A stretch of DNA of 54,401 bases from Verrucomicrobiota bacterium (lineage in GTDB: Bacteria > Verrucomicrobiota > Verrucomicrobiia > Limisphaerales > JAKPVM01), in NCBI GenBank assembly GCA_029572555.1, contig JAKPVM010000189.1, forward strand, positions 1-54,401. The letters are read 5' to 3'. The translations under genes and the position numbers were made by a program. Shown here in pieces: positions 49,569 through 54,401 of this stretch. Position 1 is the stretch's first letter; every line of letters starts with the position of its first letter. The notes under the pieces are model-generated. The model ran no database searches. It saw only the letters and a list, made by a program, of their open reading frames with translations, and was not told the origin of the DNA.

Positions 49569-49596
49569 ATTATTGCCATTATTTTTGTAAATTCAA
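49569..49596 (-). promoter_or_regulatory. Promoter-like element before the large secreted protein
   Basis: On the minus strand: TTGAAT (49591-49596), a 16-base spacer and AATAAT (49569-49574), 8 bases before the ATG. It starts right after the hppA terminator, so the gene is probably transcribed alone from a nearly leaderless start. Confidence 0.45.
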
Positions 49597-49600
49597 GTAT

Positions 49601-49630
49601 AAAAAAAAGACCGGCATAAGCCGGTCTTTT
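49601..49630 (-). terminator. Rho-independent terminator of hppA
   Basis: A perfect 10-bp stem (49606-49615 with 49620-49629) with a 4-base loop lies 14 bases past the hppA stop. On the minus strand it is followed by a run of eight T residues that begins in the stem. Confidence 0.9.
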
Positions 49631-49643
49631 GTATAATTGTAAA

Positions 49644-52091
49644 CTACTTCTTAGCTGGCGCTTCGTCTGGGATTCTCATCTTATAGAATGAGCGATAAAT
49701 AAACACCAGTGCAATTAGGAAAAGCACGATTCCGATTCCTAATTTTGCGCCAACTTTGTCAGCTTTTTGCATTGCTACTGCGATTTCAACTGCAAGAAGA
49801 CCAAACAATGTGGTAAATTTAATAATCGGGTTCATAGCCACAGATGAAGTGTCTTTGAACGGATCGCCTACGGTATCGCCAACAACGCTCGCAGCGTGTA
49901 AATCTGTCCCTTTCTGTCGTAAATCAACTTCAACAATTTTCTTCGCGTTATCCCATGCGCCACCTGCGTTTGCCATAAATATCGCCTGGAACAAACCAAA
50001 GAAGGCGATACTGATTAGATAACCAATGAAGAAATACGGGTCAAAGAACGATAGTGAAAGCGACATACAGAAGATTGCAACAAAGATATTTATCATACCT
50101 TTTTGAGCGTAAATAGTGCAGATTTTTACGACCTCTTTGCTATCTTCAATAGATGCACGAGCTGCATCAAGTCGCATATTTTGTTTGATATAAACAACAG
50201 CCCTGTATGCCCCCGTGACGACTGCCTGAGTTGAAGCGCCTGTGAACCAATAAATAACAGCGCCACCCATCAAGAATCCTAAGACTATTTGAGGTTGAAC
50301 CAAACTCAGTTTGCTGACAATGTCGCCAAACTCAGCATTCAACATCATTATAATGCCGAAAATCATTGTTGTAGCGCCAACAACCGCAGTCCCTATCAAT
50401 ACCGGTTTAGCAGTGGCTTTGAATGTATTGCCGGCGCCATCGTTCTTTTCAAGGTTAAGTTTTGCAGTTTCAAAGTCCGGTTCAAATCCAAAGTTCTTCT
50501 TAATATCATCTTTTATATTCGGGATAGATTCAATCTGGCTTAATTCATAAACCGATTGCGCGTTATCAGAAACAGGTCCGAAACTATCAACCGCAATTGT
50601 TACTGGTCCCATTCCAAGGAAACCGAATGCAACAAGTCCAAATGCGAAAATCGGTGCGGCGAATGGGACTTCTTTTGGCATTAATTGCATCACTGCCTGG
50701 TTTTGAGAAAGTAATGCCGCAATTAACATCAATACAAGCATTAGCAAACCTTCCCAGAACGCCGAGAAATTCCCTGTAACGAATCCTGAAAGAATATTCA
50801 GAGAAGCCCCACCTTGACGCGAAGCTGTGACAATTTCCTTTGTGTGGCGGGCTTCGGTGCTTGTAAATATCTTGGTAAATTCAGGAATTAAAGCGCCTGC
50901 AATTGTTCCACAGGAAATTATAACTCCAAGCACCCACCAGAGGTCAGGGTGAACTGCTTCGGAAGGAACAAGCAATATTTTGCTTGCAATAAAAGTCACA
51001 GCAATTGAAATTGCCGAAGTTATCCAGACCAACCAGGTCAATGGCTTCTCGGGATTGAACTCTTTCGCACTGCTATATTTTGCAGTGAAGTATTTATCAT
51101 TGATAAAGAATGCTACAAGCGAGGTAATAATCATCAAAATACGCATTACGAAAATCCAGACAATCATTTGAGCGCAAATATCTGTCAAACCGAGTGAAAG
51201 GGCAAGGAATGTAATTAACGCAACGCCAGTAACACCATAAGTCTCAAAACCATCAGCAGTCGGTCCGACGCTATCGCCTGCATTATCGCCAGTGCAGTCT
51301 GCAATGACACCCGGATTCTTCGGGTCGTCCTCAGGTAGCTTAAATACAATCTTCATCAAGTCCGAGCCAATGTCGGCAATTTTAGTAAAGATACCACCGC
51401 AGATACGAAGAGCGCTTGCGCCAAGGGATTCGCCAATTGCAAATCCAATAAAACAAGGTCCTTTTAAGTCAACAGGGAGGAATATTAAAATACAAATCAT
51501 AAAAAAGAGCTCAACGCTTATAAGCAAAAGCCCGACGCTCATTCCTGAATGCATAGGAATGGACAATGGCGCCCACGGTAATCCTTTAAGCGCGGCAAAG
51601 GCTGAACGTGAGTTTGCCTGAGTATTTATCCTCATACCAAACCATGCAACACCATAAGAACCAAGAATACCAAGAATTGATGTCAGTAATATTACAATAA
51701 CCTTCCCCACACCCATGTGTTGGAGAAACATAAAATAATAAACCATACATATCCCGATTAAAACCCAGAGTATTGCAAGGAACTTACCCTGTTGTATCAA
51801 ATAACTTTTGCAGGTCTCCCAGATGATTGCTGAGACGCTTCTCATACTTTCATGGACAGGAAGCGACTTTGTCTTGCTGTATTGAATCAATCCAAAAATT
51901 AATCCAATAACGCAAACACCGAGTCCAATTAACATCAGTTGAAACCCGGTTATTCCTCCAAGACTTTGATATGAAACGCGGCCAAGGTCTGGCACTTTAA
52001 TCTCAGCTTCACTTGCAAATCCGTTCGATGCTAACGCCATCAAACTTCCCAACATTAATGCTTTTAATGTAAACGATTTTATATTCTTCAT
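49644..52091 (-). CDS. hppA: Membrane-bound proton/sodium-pumping pyrophosphatase
   Basis: 815-residue multi-helix pump that uses pyrophosphate hydrolysis to move H+ or Na+ across the membrane. The pyrophosphate-binding acidic motif is ADCTGDNAGDSVGPTADGFE (264-283), and the C-terminal acidic loop is VVGDTVGDPFKDTSS. Lys558 in GNTFKA takes the place linked to potassium independence in the family. An N-terminal signal-like segment (1-27, ending ASNGFAS) precedes the first canonical helix. A stretch of about 35 residues (515-550) between the SDNAQSVYEL and GNTFKA motifs is longer than usual. It sits downstream of icd and ends at a strong terminator. Confidence 0.93.
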   Translation of the reverse strand: MKNIKSFTLKALMLGSLMALASNGFASEAEIKVPDLGRVSYQSLGGITGFQLMLIGLGVCVIGLIFGLIQYSKTKSLPVHESMRSVSAIIWETCKSYLIQQGKFLAILWVLIGICMVYYFMFLQHMGVGKVIVILLTSILGILGSYGVAWFGMRINTQANSRSAFAALKGLPWAPLSIPMHSGMSVGLLLISVELFFMICILIFLPVDLKGPCFIGFAIGESLGASALRICGGIFTKIADIGSDLMKIVFKLPEDDPKNPGVIADCTGDNAGDSVGPTADGFETYGVTGVALITFLALSLGLTDICAQMIVWIFVMRILMIITSLVAFFINDKYFTAKYSSAKEFNPEKPLTWLVWITSAISIAVTFIASKILLVPSEAVHPDLWWVLGVIISCGTIAGALIPEFTKIFTSTEARHTKEIVTASRQGGASLNILSGFVTGNFSAFWEGLLMLVLMLIAALLSQNQAVMQLMPKEVPFAAPIFAFGLVAFGFLGMGPVTIAVDSFGPVSDNAQSVYELSQIESIPNIKDDIKKNFGFEPDFETAKLNLEKNDGAGNTFKATAKPVLIGTAVVGATTMIFGIIMMLNAEFGDIVSKLSLVQPQIVLGFLMGGAVIYWFTGASTQAVVTGAYRAVVYIKQNMRLDAARASIEDSKEVVKICTIYAQKGMINIFVAIFCMSLSLSFFDPYFFIGYLISIAFFGLFQAIFMANAGGAWDNAKKIVEVDLRQKGTDLHAASVVGDTVGDPFKDTSSVAMNPIIKFTTLFGLLAVEIAVAMQKADKVGAKLGIGIVLFLIALVFIYRSFYKMRIPDEAPAKK

Positions 52092-52251
52092 ATTTCAATT
52101 AAAAAATATTCGTCTAATTCTGACAAAACTTTGATAAGATTTGCAAACTATTTTTTTGATAAATATTAGCATTCACAAATGATTGCAGAAATTCACCTAT
52201 CTAACTACCTGATGGACAGATACATAATCAAATTCTTGAAGATTTTAAAAA

Positions 52252-53613
52252 TTACATATTTTGAATTATATTATCGCCAAATTCTGAACATTTAATCTCT
52301 GCGGCGTTCTCCATTAGTCGGGCAAAATCGTAGGTAACTCGTTTGCTTGCTATAGCGCTGTTGATACCTTTTATTATTAAATCTGCGACCTCTGTCCACC
52401 CAAGATATCTGAACATCATTTCACCGCTAAGAATTACACTGCTCGGATTTACTTTGTCCAGATTGGCATATTTTGGAGCGGTGCCGTGTGTGGCTTCAAA
52501 AATGGCATTGCCAGTAGTGTAATTAATGTTGCCACCCGGCGCAATACCAATTCCTCCAACCTGCGCAGCAACGGCGTCGCTTAAATAATCGCCATTAAGG
52601 TTTAAAGTGGCAATGACATCGAAGTCCTCAGGTCTCGTAAGTACTTGCTGAAGAGTAATATCCGCAATTGCATCTTTGATTAAAATCACCCCATTGTTCA
52701 AAGCCGCATTTTGTTCCGCATTTGCCGCAGTCTCGCCTTTTTCCTTTTTTTTCCTTTCCCATTGCGCCCAGGTATATACTTTATCCCCATAAAGTTGTTC
52801 AGCAGCAGTATAACCCCAATCCCGAAATGCGCCTTCGGTATATTTCATAATGTTGCCTTTATGGACAATGGTAACACTTTTCCGTTTTTCTTTAATAGCA
52901 TAATCAATAGCAGCCTTGATTAAGCGAATTGTACCTATTTTTGAGATTGGTTTAATCCCTATTCCCACCCTTACCGCCGCACCTTCATCGCATAAATCCG
53001 CGCCGGCAATATCAAGATATTGTTGCGCTTTTTCAACCGTACCAAAACGGATTTTCTCAAAATCATTAGGGAATTCTTTCTGTAAGAATTCAAGAACCTT
53101 CTGCGCTTCGGGAGAACCGGCTCCGTATTCAATCCCGGCATAAATGTCTTCTGTATTCTCGCGGAAAATAACCATATTAACTTTTTCAGGATGTTTAACT
53201 GGGGAAGGCACACCATTAAACCATTGCACTGGACGCAGGCAAACATATAAATCAAGGAGTTGTCTTAATGCTACGTTTAATGAACGAATCCCGCCGCCTA
53301 TTGGCGTAGTAAGAGGCCCTTTTATTCCTACAAGAAATTCTTTGAACGCTTCAATGGTATCATCCGGCAGATATGTATTAAACTTTTTAAAGGCAGTTTC
53401 ACCGGCATAGACCTCAAACCAGACCATCTTTCTCTTTCCGCAATAAGCCTTATTGACTGCGGCGTCAAATACACGCTGGCTGGCAGCCCAAATATCCGGA
53501 CCTGTGCCGTCCCCACGAATGAACGGAATTATTGGATTATCAGGCACTTGCAAGACGCCATTTTTAATTGTAATTTTTCCGCCTTGTGGAGGTTTAACTG
53601 TGCTATATGCCAT
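52252..53613 (-). CDS. icd: NADP-type isocitrate dehydrogenase
   Basis: 453-residue TCA-cycle enzyme making 2-oxoglutarate, related to E. coli Icd (416 residues). Substrate site [30 protein letters not shown], the Mg-binding [11 protein letters not shown], and the coenzyme loop [17 protein letters not shown], whose Lys-Tyr pair is typical of NADP enzymes. Extra length lies mainly in a charged stretch around [18 protein letters not shown]. It starts 45 bases after the dxs stop. Its product is the signal read by PII, but no shared regulation is visible. Confidence 0.93.
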   Translation of the reverse strand: MAYSTVKPPQGGKITIKNGVLQVPDNPIIPFIRGDGTGPDIWAASQRVFDAAVNKAYCGKRKMVWFEVYAGETAFKKFNTYLPDDTIEAFKEFLVGIKGPLTTPIGGGIRSLNVALRQLLDLYVCLRPVQWFNGVPSPVKHPEKVNMVIFRENTEDIYAGIEYGAGSPEAQKVLEFLQKEFPNDFEKIRFGTVEKAQQYLDIAGADLCDEGAAVRVGIGIKPISKIGTIRLIKAAIDYAIKEKRKSVTIVHKGNIMKYTEGAFRDWGYTAAEQLYGDKVYTWAQWERKKKEKGETAANAEQNAALNNGVILIKDAIADITLQQVLTRPEDFDVIATLNLNGDYLSDAVAAQVGGIGIAPGGNINYTTGNAIFEATHGTAPKYANLDKVNPSSVILSGEMMFRYLGWTEVADLIIKGINSAIASKRVTYDFARLMENAAEIKCSEFGDNIIQNM

Positions 53614-53658
53614 AAATTTGACTTTAAATAATATTAATTTTTAAAACAGACCGACCTT

Positions 53659-54401
53659 TTAAATAATTGCGAGTTCTTTTGTAGCCTTCTTATAAACCTT
53701 CTGCTCGAGAGTTTCTTTAACAAGTTGAACTGTGTGAGAAGATGTTAAGCCATACTTTTGGCGAAGGTCTTCGACTGTTGTTGCGTGTTCAATAAATTTA
53801 TCTGGCCAGCCGATTCTAACCACAGGGACGGGGATTTGTTTTTCGGATAAAAATTCCAGCACTGCCGAACCAAAACCGCCTGCAAGAACGTGGTCTTCTA
53901 ATGTGACCACAACATCGGAGTTTCTGGCGTAATATTCAATGGTCCCTTCATCAATAGGTTTAAAAAACAGGGCGTCAATAATTGCACAATCGTTACCTTC
54001 GGATTCCATCTGCATTGCAGATTGAGTGGCAATTTTCAACATATTACCCAATGAAATAAATGTAATCCTATAATTACCTTTGTTATTAAATCCCTTCACG
54101 ATTCGGGATTTGCCAATTTCAAGCACTGCTGGATTCTCTTTTATAGGCACTCCTTCTGCTGAACCGCGCGGATATCTAATACATACCGGAAGTTTTTGAA
54201 GCGTCGCCGTAAAAAGCATATCGACAAACTGGTCTTCATTTGACGGCGCCATTCCAATTAAGTTCGGTATGCAACGCAAATAGGCAATATCGAATAAACC
54301 GTGATGCGTTGGACCATCGTTTGCGGATAGCCCAGCCCTGTCCATACAAAATATTACAGGCAAATTCTGCAATGCAATGTCGTGAAGGATACAATCAAAT
54401 G
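53659..54401 (-). CDS. dxs: 1-deoxy-D-xylulose-5-phosphate synthase, C-terminal part
   Basis: Partial gene; the 5' part lies beyond the right edge and the frame stays open to the last base. The roughly 247 visible residues cover the end of the pyrimidine-binding domain (DIALQNLPVIFCMDRAGL, GPTHHG, PRG) and the C-terminal transketolase-like domain (EDHVLAGGFGSAVLEFL). Dxs condenses pyruvate and glyceraldehyde 3-phosphate with thiamine diphosphate, the first step of the MEP isoprenoid pathway. Methionines near the edge are internal, not starts. icd follows after 45 bases. Confidence 0.95.
   Translation of the reverse strand, partial: FDCILHDIALQNLPVIFCMDRAGLSANDGPTHHGLFDIAYLRCIPNLIGMAPSNEDQFVDMLFTATLQKLPVCIRYPRGSAEGVPIKENPAVLEIGKSRIVKGFNNKGNYRITFISLGNMLKIATQSAMQMESEGNDCAIIDALFFKPIDEGTIEYYARNSDVVVTLEDHVLAGGFGSAVLEFLSEKQIPVPVVRIGWPDKFIEHATTVEDLRQKYGLTSSHTVQLVKETLEQKVYKKATKELAII

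Overview
The window is one contiguous piece of an AT-rich bacterial chromosome with no phage, insertion sequence, CRISPR array, rRNA or recognisable tRNA. Nearly all genes are core housekeeping or biosynthesis genes. Several traits point to the PVC superphylum, with Verrucomicrobiota as the best guess: a free-standing SET-domain protein, Tat-signal Gfo/Idh oxidoreductases, a DUF5060/GH5-like secreted glycosidase, a membrane pyrophosphatase, Ebo-type genes, and a large secreted protein whose C-terminus resembles those common in that phylum. This placement is inference from gene style; no marker alignment could be run.

Layout. 1-9.4 kb: ClpX-like unfoldase, PII plus ammonium transporter, hisC, argA overlapping an ABC exporter, an FmdB zinc ribbon and a HhH-GPD glycosylase. 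9.4-13.5 kb: chaperone block dnaK-groES-groL (minus strand). 13.7-21.9 kb: SET protein, leuD, rpmI-rplT, pheS-pheT, then ligA and a Nudix hydrolase (minus). 22.1-24.3 kb: FtsB/DivIC-like protein, ElyC-like DUF218 protein, Gfo/Idh oxidoreductase. 24.3-30.9 kb: iron-sulfur operon fur/perR-sufB-sufC-sufD-sufU-sufT-sufS, preceded by a perfect 7-1-7 palindrome resembling a PerR/Fur box. 30.9-35.4 kb: Tat-signal oxidoreductase, hisF, and a tightly overlapping minus-strand operon larE / small membrane protein / AmrS-like radical SAM protein with a Tat-like N-terminus. 35.7-41.1 kb: purC, secreted glycosidase, XerC/D recombinase, obgE. 41.2-44.6 kb: leuB, then a partial Ebo-type cluster (eboE, TatD-family hydrolase, a 90-residue unknown). 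44.7-54.4 kb: GDP-fucose synthase, hemerythrin, a 1080-residue secreted protein with an internal duplication, membrane pyrophosphatase, isocitrate dehydrogenase, and the 3' part of dxs running off the right edge.

How the parts fit. Nitrogen sensing (PII) sits with ammonium uptake. Biosynthetic genes for His, Leu, Arg and purines are scattered singly rather than in pathway operons. The suf genes form the only long operon and carry their own Fur-type regulator. Several single genes lack a Shine-Dalgarno sequence and have a -10-like hexamer 5-13 bases before the start codon, suggesting very short or absent leaders, whereas groL, groES and dnaK have clear Shine-Dalgarno sequences. The most interesting leads are the larE/membrane-protein/radical-SAM operon, the truncated Ebo cluster, the PerR-like regulator heading the suf operon, the zinc-finger-less ClpX with a new C-terminal domain, and the apparent leaderless promoter pattern.
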